Assembly (NCBI RefSeq): GCF_003049085.1
Contig: NZ_PIQX01000003.1
Location: 209,414-273,413 of the forward strand
Origin: Campylobacter concisus
GTDB lineage: Bacteria; Campylobacterota; Campylobacteria; Campylobacterales; Campylobacteraceae
Length of the DNA stretch: 64,000 nucleotides
Reading direction: 5' to 3'
Shown: positions 44,948 through 55,377 of the stretch, piece after piece
Layout: each line of letters begins with the position of its first letter
How positions within the stretch are numbered: the stretch's first letter is position 1
Program-made: the position numbers and the translations under genes
Notes under the pieces: model-generated
Told to the model about the DNA's origin: nothing
The model's database searches: none
The model's input: the letters and a program-made list of their open reading frames with translations, nothing else

Positions 44948-47533
44948 ATGAGCTTTTTTACCGACTACGAAAAACACGTGAGCGAGCGAGAAAAAGAGGG
45001 CGTGCCACCGCTTGCGCTAAATGCCAAGCAAACAAGTGAAGTTTGCGAGCTAATAAAGATTGCCAGCAAGTCTAGTTGCGACGAAAAGGCACAAAGCGAG
45101 CTAAAATTTCTTATAAATTTGCTTGAAACTCGTATCAATCCTGGCGTTGATGACGCAGCGAAGATAAAGGCAGAATTTCTTGGTGAAGTGATAGATGGGC
45201 TTGCTGTTAATGGCCTTGACGCTATGCGTGCTATTAAAATTTTAGGCAAGATGCTTGGCGGATATAACGTGGAAATTTTGGTGCGAGCTCTAAAAAATAG
45301 CGATGAAAATATTGCACAAGCTGCGGTAAATGAGCTAAAAAATATCATCCTGGTGCATGAGTATTTTGACGAGATAGTAAAGCTAAGTAGCAACAATAAA
45401 TTTGCAAAAGATGTACTTGTTTCTTGGGCGAACGCAGAGTGGTTTACGCATAAAAAGCCAATCGAAACCTGTATAAACGCAGTCGTTTTTAAAGTACCTG
45501 GTGAGACAAATACTGACGACCTAAGTCCAGCGAGTGAGGCCTATACAAGGGCCGACATACCACTTCACGCAAAAGCAATGCTTGTTAAAAAGATGCCTGA
45601 GGGTCTAGAAATTTTAAAAGAGCTCAAAACTCGTGGTAAAAAAGTGGCGTATGTTGGCGATGTGGTTGGCACTGGCAGCAGCAGAAAGAGCGGTATAAAC
45701 TCTATCCAGTGGCATCTTGGCGATGAGATCGAGGGCGTGCCAAACAAAAAAACGGGCGGTATCGTGATCGGTACGACCATAGCTCCTATATTTTTTAATA
45801 CCGCTGAAGATAGCGGTGCACTGCCGATAGTTGCAAACGTAAATGAGCTTGAGATGGGCGATGAGATAGAAATTTATCCATTTAAAGGCGAAATTTACAA
45901 GCTTGCAGGTACTGAGAAAAAACTCGTGGCAAATTTTAAACTTAGTCCAAATACTCTAAGTGACGAGATAAGAGCAGGTGGCAGGATACCACTTATGATA
46001 GGACGGCAAGTGACCAAAAAGGCTAGAGAGGCTCTAGGGCTTGGCGAGGAGCAAATTTTTATAAAGCCAGATCAGCCAAAAGAGCAGAGCGGTGGCTATA
46101 CGCTGGCTCAAAAGATGGTTGGCAAGGCTTGCGGCAAGGCTGGCGTTAGAGCTGGGGCTTATGTGGAGCCAGAAATTTTAACTGTTGGCTCGCAAGATAC
46201 GACTGGGCCGATGACTAGAGATGAGATAAAAGAGCTTGCTAGCCTTAGTTTCGGCGCGGATTTTGTTCTGCAAAGCTTTTGCCACACAGCTGCTTATCCA
46301 AAGCCAAGCGACCTTGAGATGCAAAAGAGCTTGCCAAAATTTATAAATTTACGTGGCGGTGTGAGTCTAAAGCCAGGCGATGGCGTCATCCACTCGTGGC
46401 TAAACCGCATGGTACTACCTGATACGGTGGGCACTGGCGGCGATAGTCACACGAGATTTCCTATCGGTATCAGCTTTCCAGCGGGAAGTGGTCTAGTGGC
46501 GTTTGCAGCGGTGCTTGGCATGATGCCACTAAATATGCCAGAGTCGGTTTTGATCAAATTTAAAGGCGAGCTAAAAGAGGGCGTGACGCTTCGTGATCTT
46601 GTCAATGCGATACCTTATTTTGCTATCAAAAAAGGGCTTTTAAGCGTTGAGAAGAAAAACAAAAAGAATGTTTTTGCGGGTAAAATTTTAGAGATAGAAG
46701 GGCTTGAGAGTCTAAAAGTAGAGCAGGCGTTTGAGCTAAGTGATGCTTCGGCTGAACGCTCGGCGGCGGCTTGCGTGGTAAATTTAAGCGTTGATAGCGT
46801 TGTGGAGTATGTTCGCTCAAACGTCGCGCTAATTGATGCGATGATAAAAGCTGGTTACGATAGCCGTGAGACTTTGCTTAGACGAAAAGAGAAGATGCAA
46901 AAATGGCTTGAAAATCCAACTCTTTTAAGAGCCGATAAAGATGCAAAATACGCTGAAATTTTGGAGATCGATCTAGCTCAGATAGATGAGCCGATTTTGG
47001 CGTGTCCAAATGACCCAGACGATGTGGCAACATTAAGTGAAATTTTAGCTGATAACAAAAGAGCGCATAAAATCGATGAAGTTTTTGTGGGAAGCTGTAT
47101 GACAAATATCGGCCATTACAGGGCGCTTGCTAGAATTTTAGAACATGAGAGTAAGCTTACAACTAGGCTTTGGATAGCACCGCCGACAAAGATGGATAAA
47201 AGCACACTTGAAAATGAAGGCGTTTATGAAATTTTTAAAAGATTAAATGCAAGGACAGAGGTGCCAGGCTGTTCGCTTTGCATGGGCAATCAAGCAAGAG
47301 TTAATGACAATGCCGTTGTCTTTTCTACCTCGACTAGAAATTTTGATAACAGAATGGGTATGGGCGCGAAGGTCTATCTAGGAAGTGCCGAGCTGGCTGC
47401 TGTTTGTGCGCTACTTGGGCGTTTACCAAGTGTAGATGAATATAAAAAGATAGTAAAAGATAGCCTTAGCTTAAATAAAGATGAAATTTATAAATATCTA
47501 AATTTTAATGAAATAAGCGAGTTTAGCATATAA
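44948..47533 (+). CDS. acnB: Aconitate hydratase B
   Basis: Citrate-isocitrate conversion in the TCA cycle; in enterics, apo-AcnB also binds mRNAs. The 861-residue chain has the AcnB order: a HEAT-like N-domain (from [25 protein letters not shown]), a swivelling domain ([35 protein letters not shown]), then the Fe-S core with [35 protein letters not shown] and [11 protein letters not shown]. The cluster cysteines lie in FVGSCMTN and [15 protein letters not shown] near 44884 is a candidate -10. Confidence 0.97.
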   Translation: MSFFTDYEKHVSEREKEGVPPLALNAKQTSEVCELIKIASKSSCDEKAQSELKFLINLLETRINPGVDDAAKIKAEFLGEVIDGLAVNGLDAMRAIKILGKMLGGYNVEILVRALKNSDENIAQAAVNELKNIILVHEYFDEIVKLSSNNKFAKDVLVSWANAEWFTHKKPIETCINAVVFKVPGETNTDDLSPASEAYTRADIPLHAKAMLVKKMPEGLEILKELKTRGKKVAYVGDVVGTGSSRKSGINSIQWHLGDEIEGVPNKKTGGIVIGTTIAPIFFNTAEDSGALPIVANVNELEMGDEIEIYPFKGEIYKLAGTEKKLVANFKLSPNTLSDEIRAGGRIPLMIGRQVTKKAREALGLGEEQIFIKPDQPKEQSGGYTLAQKMVGKACGKAGVRAGAYVEPEILTVGSQDTTGPMTRDEIKELASLSFGADFVLQSFCHTAAYPKPSDLEMQKSLPKFINLRGGVSLKPGDGVIHSWLNRMVLPDTVGTGGDSHTRFPIGISFPAGSGLVAFAAVLGMMPLNMPESVLIKFKGELKEGVTLRDLVNAIPYFAIKKGLLSVEKKNKKNVFAGKILEIEGLESLKVEQAFELSDASAERSAAACVVNLSVDSVVEYVRSNVALIDAMIKAGYDSRETLLRRKEKMQKWLENPTLLRADKDAKYAEILEIDLAQIDEPILACPNDPDDVATLSEILADNKRAHKIDEVFVGSCMTNIGHYRALARILEHESKLTTRLWIAPPTKMDKSTLENEGVYEIFKRLNARTEVPGCSLCMGNQARVNDNAVVFSTSTRNFDNRMGMGAKVYLGSAELAAVCALLGRLPSVDEYKKIVKDSLSLNKDEIYKYLNFNEISEFSI

Positions 47534-47539
47534 ATTTGT

Positions 47540-47545
47540 TACAAT
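47540..47545 (+). promoter_or_regulatory. -10 element (TACAAT) before the ankyrin gene
   Basis: TGTTACAAT (extended -10) lies in the 36-base gap after acnB, 25 bases before the ATG of the ankyrin gene, so that gene may have its own promoter besides read-through. Confidence 0.4.
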
Positions 47546-47569
47546 ATCGCGAAATTTTAAGGAGCTTTG

Positions 47570-48781
47570 ATGAAAAAAGTAGTTTTTTTTCTCTTTTTTA
47601 GCGTTTGTTTTTTTATAAATTTACACGCTTTAGAGTGCAGTGATCTTGCTAAAAAAGAGAGCTTTAAAACTACTCCAAACGATCTTGCTTATGCGAATGA
47701 GGGGCTATTTTACTGTGATGGTTCGCTTTTAAATTTAAAAGAGGTGAAAGAGCTTTTTGAGGCGAGTGTGGCTGTGAGAAGTGAGTCTCAAAGTTGCGTT
47801 GGTGATAGAGTTTATAAAGAAAATTTAAACAAGCTTAGATGGCTTTTACTAAAAGCGTCATTCGCACCTGAATTTTACGCAAAAGAGCTTGCAGAGCCAA
47901 AGATTGCTGAGGGTGAAAAAGACGCTAGAATGGAGTATCTTAGATACTGGGCAAACGAGAGCTTATTTAATTTTTTAAAATATAAAAAAATTATCGAAGC
48001 TTACAAAAACGCTCAAACTCCGCTTGTAAAATTTTATGAAAGCCTGGGACTTGATACACCAAGTGCCGCTTACTACGCAACTAGCGTGGTAAATGAGTTT
48101 TTGACTTTTGGTGTCGGTAAAAGTGTAAATAAGGCTAAAATTTTAACACCTGAGCAAAATATGATGGCTCAAAGGATAAATTCCGATGAGCTGGCAAATT
48201 TGCTCTACTCGAAAAATTTTAGTACCGCTGAGCTTACAAATTTGCTTAATATCGCACTTTTAAACGAAAAAAGTAGTGACATGATAAAAGAGATCATAAG
48301 GCGCGGGGCCGATGTGAATTTGGGCGATGAGACGCCGCTATTTTTTGCTTTAAAAAATATAGAAAATGTAAAAATTTTACTTGCAAATAAAGCCGATGTA
48401 AATCACAAAAATTTCTTTGGAAAAAGTGTGCTTTTTTACGCTGTGCAGTTTAGTGATAAACCACTTTGCGAGCTTTTGCTAAAAAATGGCGCCAATGCCA
48501 ACGAGAGCTACATAGATGAAAATACCAAGATGAATATGATAAATTTGGGTATGACGCAGGTTGAAGATACATGTGGATTAGAACACACAAATAGAAGCGT
48601 TTTTATGCATGCAGCAGCTCATGCAACACCAGAAATTTTAAAGCTTTTGATGGATAATGGTGCTGATATTAACGCCACTGATGATGCTGGATTTAACGCA
48701 CTTGACTATGCTATGAAAGAACAAAACGAAAAGACGATCAAATTTTTAGAAAATTTGGGTTTAAAGCCAAATTTCAATTAG
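47570..48781 (+). CDS. Exported protein with C-terminal ankyrin repeats
   Basis: A signal peptide (FFLFFSVCFFINLHALE) precedes an unassigned helical N-terminal half with Cys at the mature start and in SQSCVGD. The C-terminal half has four or so ankyrin repeats: MIKEIIRRGADVNLGDETPLFFAL, VKILLANKADVNHKN, LCELLLKNGANANES and ILKLLMDNGADINATDDAGFNALDYAM. At 403 residues it is probably a periplasmic protein-binding module. The function is unknown. Ribosome-binding site AAGGAG precedes the ATG at 47570; a TTG one codon earlier is not preferred. An SDR gene follows after eight bases. Confidence 0.82.
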   Translation: MKKVVFFLFFSVCFFINLHALECSDLAKKESFKTTPNDLAYANEGLFYCDGSLLNLKEVKELFEASVAVRSESQSCVGDRVYKENLNKLRWLLLKASFAPEFYAKELAEPKIAEGEKDARMEYLRYWANESLFNFLKYKKIIEAYKNAQTPLVKFYESLGLDTPSAAYYATSVVNEFLTFGVGKSVNKAKILTPEQNMMAQRINSDELANLLYSKNFSTAELTNLLNIALLNEKSSDMIKEIIRRGADVNLGDETPLFFALKNIENVKILLANKADVNHKNFFGKSVLFYAVQFSDKPLCELLLKNGANANESYIDENTKMNMINLGMTQVEDTCGLEHTNRSVFMHAAAHATPEILKLLMDNGADINATDDAGFNALDYAMKEQNEKTIKFLENLGLKPNFN

Positions 48782-48789
48782 GAAAAATT

Positions 48790-49536
48790 ATGAAAAAGAC
48801 AGCTTTTGTAACTGGTGCAACATCTGGATTTGGCGAGGCGATCGCCAGAAGACTCTCAAAAGAGGGCTACAAGATAGTCGCTCTTGCAAGGCGAGAAGAT
48901 AGGCTAAAAAAGCTTGCAAGCGAGCTTGGCGATACACATATCATAGTAGCTGATATACGCGACAAAGAAGCTGTTTTTAAAGCGGTTGAGAGCTTGCCTG
49001 ATAAATTTAAGGATATCGAAGTGCTTGTAAATAACGCTGGTATGGCACTTGGGCTTGAAAAGACGATAGATGCGAAGGTGGAGGACTTTGAGGCGATGAT
49101 AGACACCAATGTCAAGGGTCTTATCTACTCAACAAAGGCGGTTTTGCCACTACTTTACAAGCAAGAAAAGGGCTATATCTTTAATATTGGCTCGACAGCT
49201 GGCTCATGGCCATATCCTGGAAGCAACGTTTACGGCGCTACAAAGGCCTTTGTAAAGCAGTTTAGTTTAAATTTAAGAAACGATCTAGTCGGTACAAATA
49301 TCAGGGTGACAAACATCGAGCCAGGGCTTTGCAAGACTGAATTTAGCGAGGTTAGATTTAGGGGAGATAAGGCAAAGGCAGATAGCCTTTATGAAAATAC
49401 AAATTTCATCACATCTGAGGATATCGCGACGATTTTGGTAAATTGTCTAAATATGCCTGGAAGTGTTAATATAAATAGAGTCGAAGTCATGGCAAATACG
49501 CAGACTTGGGCTGGACTTGCGATAGAAAAATTTTAA
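48790..49536 (+). CDS. Short-chain dehydrogenase/reductase, YdfG-like
   Basis: A 248-residue classical SDR. The NADP-binding TGATSGFGEA (TGxxxGxG), LVNNAGMALG, catalytic Ser in NIGSTAGSW, and YxxxK in VYGATKAFVKQ are all present, and Arg residues after the first strand (ARREDR) favour NADP. The LEKTIDAKVEDFEAMIDTNVKG and EPGLCKTEFSEVRF phrases resemble YdfG (NADP-dependent 3-hydroxy acid/serine dehydrogenase). The substrate is not proven. It is eight bases downstream of the ankyrin gene. Confidence 0.88.
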   Translation: MKKTAFVTGATSGFGEAIARRLSKEGYKIVALARREDRLKKLASELGDTHIIVADIRDKEAVFKAVESLPDKFKDIEVLVNNAGMALGLEKTIDAKVEDFEAMIDTNVKGLIYSTKAVLPLLYKQEKGYIFNIGSTAGSWPYPGSNVYGATKAFVKQFSLNLRNDLVGTNIRVTNIEPGLCKTEFSEVRFRGDKAKADSLYENTNFITSEDIATILVNCLNMPGSVNINRVEVMANTQTWAGLAIEKF

Positions 49537-49545
49537 GGAGTTCTT

Positions 49546-51240
49546 GTGAGACAAATTTTATTATTACTTTTTTTTAGCGTTGCACTTTTTGGTGTCGATC
49601 CAGAAGTGGCAAAGAGAAACGCTGAAATTTATGGCGTATTTACGCTTATACCGCCTGTTGTGGCAATAGCACTTGCTTTTATCACAAAAGACGTCATCTT
49701 GTCGCTATTTATAGGTGTTTTTAGCGGAACATTTCTCATAAATATCATCAATGAAAACATCTTTATGGGTATCGTAAAAGGCTTTACAGGTATCGTTTCA
49801 AGGGTCGTTGAATCAATGGCTGATAAGACTGACTCAGGAATTTTACTTCAAGTGCTTTGTATCGGTGGTGTGGTCGCACTTATCACAAAAATGGGTGGTA
49901 CAAAAGCGGTTGCTCTTTGGCTTAGCAAAAAGGCAAAAAGCGGCATTTCAGCTCAAATTTCAACGTGGCTGATGGGAATTTTTGTATTTTTTGATGACTA
50001 TGCAAATGCTCTAATAGTAGGTCCAATCATGAGACCAATAAGTGATAAATTTAAAATAAGTCGTGAAAAACTAGCTTTTATCATCGATGCTACTGCAGCA
50101 CCGATCGCTGGTATTGCTATCATCTCGACATGGGTTGGCCTTGAGGTTTCACTCATTGAAAAGGGCTATGAGCTAGTTGGAGAGACTGGTATTAACGCTT
50201 ATTCTATATTTATCGAGACAATTCCATATAGATTTTACAATCTCTTCATCTTATTTTTTATAGTCTGTACAGCCTTGATGCAACGTGAATACGGACCAAT
50301 GCTATTAGCTGAAAGACGTGCTAGAAGAGGCGAGCTTCACTCAGGTAAAACTCAAATCCAAGATCTTGAAGATAAAACACTTGAGCCAAAAGAGGGCGTA
50401 AAATTAAGTGCTGCAAATGCTGTTGTACCACTTCTTGTGCTGGTCATTGGCGCATTTACTAGTTTTTACTTTAGTGGCCTTGCTGCACTTGAGGGCGATG
50501 CTCTTAAAAATGCACTTGCTAATCCACTTTCATTTTCTACTTTTAAAGATACTTTTGGCGCAGCAGACTCGGCTACATCGCTATTTCAAGCAGCACTACT
50601 TGCTAGTATCGTAGCTATAACAATGGGTGTTTGGCGTAAAATTTTTGACGTAAAAGAGGCTATCAGCACATGGGTAAAAGGCTGGAAAACTATGATAATT
50701 ACAGTTGTAATCTTGCTTCTTGCTTGGAGCCTTAGCGCGGTTATAAAAGAGCTTGGCACATCAAGATATTTGGTTGATCTATTAAGCTCTTCAACACCTA
50801 AATTTATATTGCCAGTTGCTGTTTTTATCCTTGGTTCGTTTATTAGCTTTTCAACTGGAACGAGCTATGGCACGATGGGAATTTTAATGCCCCTAGCTAT
50901 CCCACTAGCTTATGCGGTCGGCAAAAACTACGGCCTAGAGGGTGATGCGATGCATGCATATATGATCGTAAATATCTCAGGCGTACTTACAGGTGCGATC
51001 TTTGGCGATCACTGCTCACCGATATCGGATACTACGATCCTTTCATCAATGGGCGCAGGATGTAATCATATCGATCACGTATCGACTCAAATGGTCTATG
51101 CGCTTAGCGTTTGTGCGGTTTGTGTGCTAGTTGGTTACTTGCCGGTTGCACTTGGTCTTAGCGTTTGGATCGCGCTTCCTTGCGGATTTTTAGCGATTTG
51201 GGCACTAGTTAGATTTGTTGGAAAGAAAGTAGAAGCATAA
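49546..51240 (+). CDS. Na+/H+ antiporter, NhaC family
   Basis: A 564-residue inner-membrane protein with about 11-12 helices and an N-terminal hydrophobic segment that could be a signal sequence (LLLLFFSVALFGVD). Family phrases are FFDDYANALIVGPIMRPISDKFKISREKLAFIIDATAAPIAG, FSTGTSYGTMGILMPLAIPLA and AIFGDHCSPISDTTILSSMGAGC, characteristic of the NhaC/YuiF-like group, some of which exchange amino-acid or organic-acid pairs. The start is GTG 49546. trmA follows two bases later. Confidence 0.88.
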   Translation: MRQILLLLFFSVALFGVDPEVAKRNAEIYGVFTLIPPVVAIALAFITKDVILSLFIGVFSGTFLINIINENIFMGIVKGFTGIVSRVVESMADKTDSGILLQVLCIGGVVALITKMGGTKAVALWLSKKAKSGISAQISTWLMGIFVFFDDYANALIVGPIMRPISDKFKISREKLAFIIDATAAPIAGIAIISTWVGLEVSLIEKGYELVGETGINAYSIFIETIPYRFYNLFILFFIVCTALMQREYGPMLLAERRARRGELHSGKTQIQDLEDKTLEPKEGVKLSAANAVVPLLVLVIGAFTSFYFSGLAALEGDALKNALANPLSFSTFKDTFGAADSATSLFQAALLASIVAITMGVWRKIFDVKEAISTWVKGWKTMIITVVILLLAWSLSAVIKELGTSRYLVDLLSSSTPKFILPVAVFILGSFISFSTGTSYGTMGILMPLAIPLAYAVGKNYGLEGDAMHAYMIVNISGVLTGAIFGDHCSPISDTTILSSMGAGCNHIDHVSTQMVYALSVCAVCVLVGYLPVALGLSVWIALPCGFLAIWALVRFVGKKVEA

Positions 51241-51242
51241 AT

Positions 51243-52346
51243 TTGGATTGCAATTATCTAAAAGAGTGCGGCTCTTGCACTCTTTTTACTCCTTATGATG
51301 AGCAAATTTTATTTAAAACTGATCTTATAAAACAAAATTTTTCAGAGTTTTATGATGGCGAGTTTGATGTTTTTAGCTCAACACCAAAACACTACCGCAC
51401 AAGAGCTGAGTTTGGTATCTGGCACGAAGACACAAAGCTTTGCTATACGATGCATGCAAGCGAAAAGGGCAAAAAGGTCTTTATAGATGATTGTCCAAAG
51501 GTTTGCGAGCAAATTTCAGAGCTTATGCCAAGCTTACTTTATAACTTGCAAGAGAGTGAAATACTGCGCGCAAAGCTTTTTGGAGTGGAATTTATCTCTT
51601 GTAAAAGCGGTATCTTGATCACACTTCTTTATCATAAAAGGCTTGATGGCGAGTTTGAAACAGCTATGAAAATTCTAGCCAGTAAGCTTGATGTCACCAT
51701 GCTTGCCAGATCTCGCTGGCAAAAGCTGCTAAGTGGTGAGCTAAATTTGATCGATGAGCTAAATATTGGAGAGCAAATTTATAAATTTAGCCTAAGTGAG
51801 AATGCCTTTATCCAGCCAAATAGAGCCGTAAATGAAAAGATGATAGCTTGGGCAAAAGAGTGTGTGCAAGGCGGTGCTGACCTCCTTGAGCTCTACTGCG
51901 GACATGGAAATTTTACTATTCCGCTTTCATTTAAATTTAAAAACGTTCTTGCCACTGAAATTTCAAAAAGCTCGATCGCAAATGCCCTTAAAAACTGCGA
52001 GCTAAATAAGGCTAAAAACATCAAATTTTTACGAATGGATGCTGATGAGCTTATGAGCGCATTTGCTGGCGTTAGGGAGTTTAACAGGCTGAAAGAGATA
52101 AATTTAAGCGACTTTAATTTCTCGCATGTCCTTGTTGATCCGCCCCGTGCAGGACTAAGCGAAAGTGTCGTAAATTTCATCAAAAATTTTAAAAACATCA
52201 TTTATATCTCGTGCAATCCAGAGACTCTAAAAGAAAATTTAAAAGAGCTTTGTAAAAGCCATAAAGTGATAAAATTTGCCATTTTTGATCAGTTTGCAAA
52301 CACTCATCACATTGAGTGTGGCGTGTTACTAAGGGAAAAAGAATAA
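51243..52346 (+). CDS. trmA: tRNA (uracil-5-)-methyltransferase
   Basis: Makes m5U54 (T-loop) in tRNA with SAM. It shows LLELYCGHGNFTIPL (SAM-binding), VLVDPPRAGLSESV, and the nucleophile-containing YISCNPETLKENLKEL (Cys) block of the RlmCD/TrmA group. At 367 residues without a TRAM domain it is TrmA-like. The N-terminal CNYLKECGSCTLFTPY contains three Cys, not the usual iron-sulphur pattern of RumA. The start is a TTG at 51243, tight after the antiporter gene; no strong ribosome-binding site is visible. Confidence 0.9.
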   Translation: MDCNYLKECGSCTLFTPYDEQILFKTDLIKQNFSEFYDGEFDVFSSTPKHYRTRAEFGIWHEDTKLCYTMHASEKGKKVFIDDCPKVCEQISELMPSLLYNLQESEILRAKLFGVEFISCKSGILITLLYHKRLDGEFETAMKILASKLDVTMLARSRWQKLLSGELNLIDELNIGEQIYKFSLSENAFIQPNRAVNEKMIAWAKECVQGGADLLELYCGHGNFTIPLSFKFKNVLATEISKSSIANALKNCELNKAKNIKFLRMDADELMSAFAGVREFNRLKEINLSDFNFSHVLVDPPRAGLSESVVNFIKNFKNIIYISCNPETLKENLKELCKSHKVIKFAIFDQFANTHHIECGVLLREKE

Positions 52347-52368
52347 TTTAAAAAAGGAAAAATAAAAA

Positions 52369-53580
52369 ATGGTTTCACTAAATAAAATCATCCAAGCAAA
52401 GATCACGATCGGTCATTTCGTGACTAAGACCCCATTTGCGCTAAGTGCAAAGCTTAGTAAAATTTTAGGTGCAAGTGTTTACCTGAAAGAAGAAAATTTA
52501 CAAAGAACTGGTGCATATAAGATAAGAGGCGCATACAATAAAATAGCTAGCCTAAGTGATGAGGAGCGAAAGCTTGGTGTAGTAGCTGCAAGCGCTGGTA
52601 ACCATGCTCAAGGTGTAGCAATAAGTGCAAAGGAATTTGGCGTGCATGCTTGCATCGTCATGCCAGAATCAACCCCGCTTCTAAAGGTAGCTGGCACAAA
52701 GGATCTTGGCGCTGAAGTGATCTTAAAAGGTGATAACTTTGATGAGGCGTATGAATTTGCAGTAAATTACGCCAAAGAAAAAGATATGACCTTTGTTCAT
52801 CCATTTAACGATGAGTATGTTATGGCAGGGCAGGGCACTGTGGGTCTTGAGATGCTTGATGAGATAAGCGACCTTGATATGGTTATCGTGCCAGTTGGTG
52901 GTGGTGGCTTAGCTAGCGGCGTGGCAAGCTGTATAAAGCAAGTCAATCCAAAAACTAAAGTCGTTTGCGTCGGCGCAAAGGGCGCTCCAGCGATGTTTAA
53001 TAGCTACGGTGCTAAAAAGAGCATAAACTCAAAGTCAGTTCGCACCATAGCTGATGGCATCGCTGTGCGTGATGCGAGTGAGATAACGCTTAAAAATATC
53101 GTTGAGTGCGTGGATGAGTTTGTGCAGGTAGATGATGAGGAGATCGCAACTGCGATTTTGTTCTTGCTAGAGACGCAAAAGATCGTGGTTGAAGGAGCTG
53201 GCGCAGCTGGCGTGGCAGCACTTATGCATGATAAGATCAAATTTAAAAAAGGTGCAAAGATAGGCGTGGTGCTAAGTGGCGGAAATATCGATGTTCAGGT
53301 GCTTTCTATCATCATCGAAAAGGGTCTTATCAAATCTCACCGCAAGATGACCTTGCAAATCACACTTGTAGATAAGCCAGGAGCGCTCATGAGCCTAACT
53401 GATAGCCTAAAATCAGCAAATGCAAACATCGTCAAGATCGACTACGACCGCTTCTCTACTAAGCTTGACTACGGCGATGCAAGCATCACTATCACGCTTG
53501 AGACAAAGGGTCTTGAGCATCAAGAAAAGATCAAAGAAGTGCTTGAAAAAAGTGGTTTTTTATTTTCTCAATTGTTTTAA
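52369..53580 (+). CDS. ilvA: Threonine ammonia-lyase (catabolic/biosynthetic short form)
   Basis: PLP enzyme: threonine to 2-oxobutanoate, first step of isoleucine synthesis. The PLP Lys lies in GAYKIRGAYNK, and VGGGGLASGVASCIKQV is the phosphate loop. A single C-terminal ACT-type domain (about 325-403) follows, giving 403 residues, against 514 in the E. coli IlvA with two regulatory domains, so feedback control may differ. The family can also act on serine. Confidence 0.93.
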   Translation: MVSLNKIIQAKITIGHFVTKTPFALSAKLSKILGASVYLKEENLQRTGAYKIRGAYNKIASLSDEERKLGVVAASAGNHAQGVAISAKEFGVHACIVMPESTPLLKVAGTKDLGAEVILKGDNFDEAYEFAVNYAKEKDMTFVHPFNDEYVMAGQGTVGLEMLDEISDLDMVIVPVGGGGLASGVASCIKQVNPKTKVVCVGAKGAPAMFNSYGAKKSINSKSVRTIADGIAVRDASEITLKNIVECVDEFVQVDDEEIATAILFLLETQKIVVEGAGAAGVAALMHDKIKFKKGAKIGVVLSGGNIDVQVLSIIIEKGLIKSHRKMTLQITLVDKPGALMSLTDSLKSANANIVKIDYDRFSTKLDYGDASITITLETKGLEHQEKIKEVLEKSGFLFSQLF

Positions 53581-53583
53581 AAA

Positions 53584-53620
53584 TTTTTTGCTATTTTGTG
53601 GATTTCAAGATAGCAAAAAA
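53584..53620 (+). terminator. Hairpin after ilvA
   Basis: Stem TTTTTTGCTAT / ATAGCAAAAAA (11 bp) with a 15-base loop, four bases after the ilvA stop. The A-rich 3' arm is followed by CAAGCTAAAA, so the U-tract needed for termination is weak on the plus strand. Confidence 0.45.
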
Positions 53621-53683
53621 CAAGCTAAAATTCCTTTTGCTTTACAAATTTAAGCTAAAATAGCAAGCTTTAAAGGAGAAAAA

Positions 53684-54379
53684 ATGAGCGAATATGCAAA
53701 TTTGATATTAGCTATCTTACTAGCTGTTTTGGCATTTGCATTTTATAGGTCAAATAAGGCGTTAAAAAAGGCAAAAGATGATAGTGAAAATCTCTCAGTC
53801 AGCACCGAAATTTCGCAGCTAAAAAGCATCGGCGAGCTATCTGTTTTTCAAGTATATAGCAAAGAGATCGTTACAAAGACAGATCATGCGTTTGGAAATT
53901 TTGGCAAAGAGTATCTAAGATGGCTTATAAGCGAGAAGAAGCTTTCGATGATATTTGAGTTTGAGATAAATTTCATATACGATCTAACTAGCCCAAAGCT
54001 CGAGATCACGCAGATCGCAAACTCTAGCTATAAGATAAAAATGCCTCCATGTAAGTATAAATTTTCAATCGCAGATATGAAATTTTACGACGAAAAAAAT
54101 GGCAAATTTATACCATTTTTGCTGCCTGACTCGCTAAATGGCTTTTTTGGTAGCACTTTTACAGAAGAAGATAAAAATAGACTAATCGAAGAGGCAAGAA
54201 ATGAAGTCAAAAAGATGAGCGTTCGCCTTATCTCGCAGCTTCAAAGTAAAATCCACAAATCAGCTCGCGACACGCTTGAAGCGATAGCTAAGAGCTTTGG
54301 TGCAAACAAGGTCGAGTTTGTCTTTGACGATAGTGACGAGCAGATCAACGAGCAATTAAATTTAGAAAATATCGCATAA
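53684..54379 (+). CDS. DUF4230-like membrane-anchored protein
   Basis: A 231-residue protein with one N-terminal membrane segment (about 5-22), a linker with charged residues, and a soluble domain: ISQLKSIGELSVFQVYSKEIVTKTDHAFG, FEFEINFIYDLTSPKLEI, YKIKMPPCKYKFSIADMKFYDE and a helical C-terminal part. This pattern resembles DUF4230 proteins; the function is unknown. The ribosome-binding site AAAGGAG is clear. The Dyp peroxidase gene follows 23 bases later, so they may be co-expressed. Confidence 0.66.
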   Translation: MSEYANLILAILLAVLAFAFYRSNKALKKAKDDSENLSVSTEISQLKSIGELSVFQVYSKEIVTKTDHAFGNFGKEYLRWLISEKKLSMIFEFEINFIYDLTSPKLEITQIANSSYKIKMPPCKYKFSIADMKFYDEKNGKFIPFLLPDSLNGFFGSTFTEEDKNRLIEEARNEVKKMSVRLISQLQSKIHKSARDTLEAIAKSFGANKVEFVFDDSDEQINEQLNLENIA

Positions 54380-54402
54380 AAATTAAATTTAAAGGAGAAA
54401 AA

Positions 54403-55326
54403 ATGAGTGTAAATTCACAAGAGGTCACACAAGCACCAGGCAACAACACAGTCTTTCAAACATGGGTTTTAAAAGGCGACAAAAAAGCATGTAAAGAGGG
54501 CTTTGCTAAGCTTTGTGCTTTGGTTGTAAATTTAAACAAGACTGCTAAAGTTAGATTTGGCGCAAACGAAAATGTAAATTGCGTCCTTGGCGTGGGTCAT
54601 GATGCTTGGAAAAAGCTTGAAATTTCAAAAGAATTACCAAAAGAGCTTGTAAATTTTAAAGCGATCAAAGGCGATAAACATGAAGCTGTTAGCACAAAGG
54701 GCGATATCCACATCCACATCCGCGCGCTAAATGCGGCTGACTGCTTTGATATGGCGCAAAATATCAAAGAAGTTTTGTTTAAATTTGCAGAGCTTACAGA
54801 TGAGACTCAAGGCTTTAAGTACCACGACGGCAGGGCGATCATCGGCTTTGTAGATGGCACTGAAAACCCTGATGGCGAAGATAGAGATCTTTTTGCAAAA
54901 GTCGGCAAAGAAGACGCTAAATTTAAAGGCGGTAGCTACGTTTTTGTTCAAAAATACTTCCACAAAATGAAAGAATGGAACGCCACAAGCGTAAGCGAGC
55001 AAGAAAAGGTTATAGGCCGCTCAAAAGAGTATGACATCGAGATGGACGAGAGCGTAAAACCTACAAATTCACACTCAGCTGCTGCAAATGTCGGCGACGA
55101 TAAAAAGGTCGTGCGCGGCAATATGCCATTTACTGAAGGCAGCAAGAGTGGCACCTACTTTATCGCCTATGCGAGCACGTTTTCGACCGTTGAGGCGATG
55201 CTTAAAAAGATGTTTATCGGCGAGCCAAAAGGCAACTCAGATAGGCTGCTTGACTTTAGTACGCCAGTAACTGGGGCTTTATATTTTGCTCCTACGCTTG
55301 ATATGCTTGGTGACTACGAGGGATAA
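54403..55326 (+). CDS. Dyp-type haem peroxidase
   Basis: A 307-residue dye-decolourising peroxidase. The distal motif GFVDGTENPDG carries the GxxDG Asp, and the proximal His is in SHSAAANVGDDKKVVRGNMPF; a late STVEAMLKKMFIGEPKGNSDRLLDF block fits the family. No signal peptide is visible, so it is cytosolic or exported only with a partner. It may remove peroxide or, as suggested for some relatives, affect haem iron. An encapsulin-targeting tail is not evident. Confidence 0.93.
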   Translation: MSVNSQEVTQAPGNNTVFQTWVLKGDKKACKEGFAKLCALVVNLNKTAKVRFGANENVNCVLGVGHDAWKKLEISKELPKELVNFKAIKGDKHEAVSTKGDIHIHIRALNAADCFDMAQNIKEVLFKFAELTDETQGFKYHDGRAIIGFVDGTENPDGEDRDLFAKVGKEDAKFKGGSYVFVQKYFHKMKEWNATSVSEQEKVIGRSKEYDIEMDESVKPTNSHSAAANVGDDKKVVRGNMPFTEGSKSGTYFIAYASTFSTVEAMLKKMFIGEPKGNSDRLLDFSTPVTGALYFAPTLDMLGDYEG

Positions 55327-55335
55327 ATTTAGCTT

Positions 55336-55356
55336 GGGGCGAAGCAAATTTGCCCC
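55336..55356 (+). terminator. Weak hairpin after the Dyp peroxidase gene
   Basis: GGGGC / GCCCC (5 bp) separated by an 11-base loop, starting nine bases after the stop and followed by TTTAAATTT. The GC core is short, so it may be only partly effective. Confidence 0.4.
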
Positions 55357-55377
55357 TTTAAATTTATAAGGATAAAG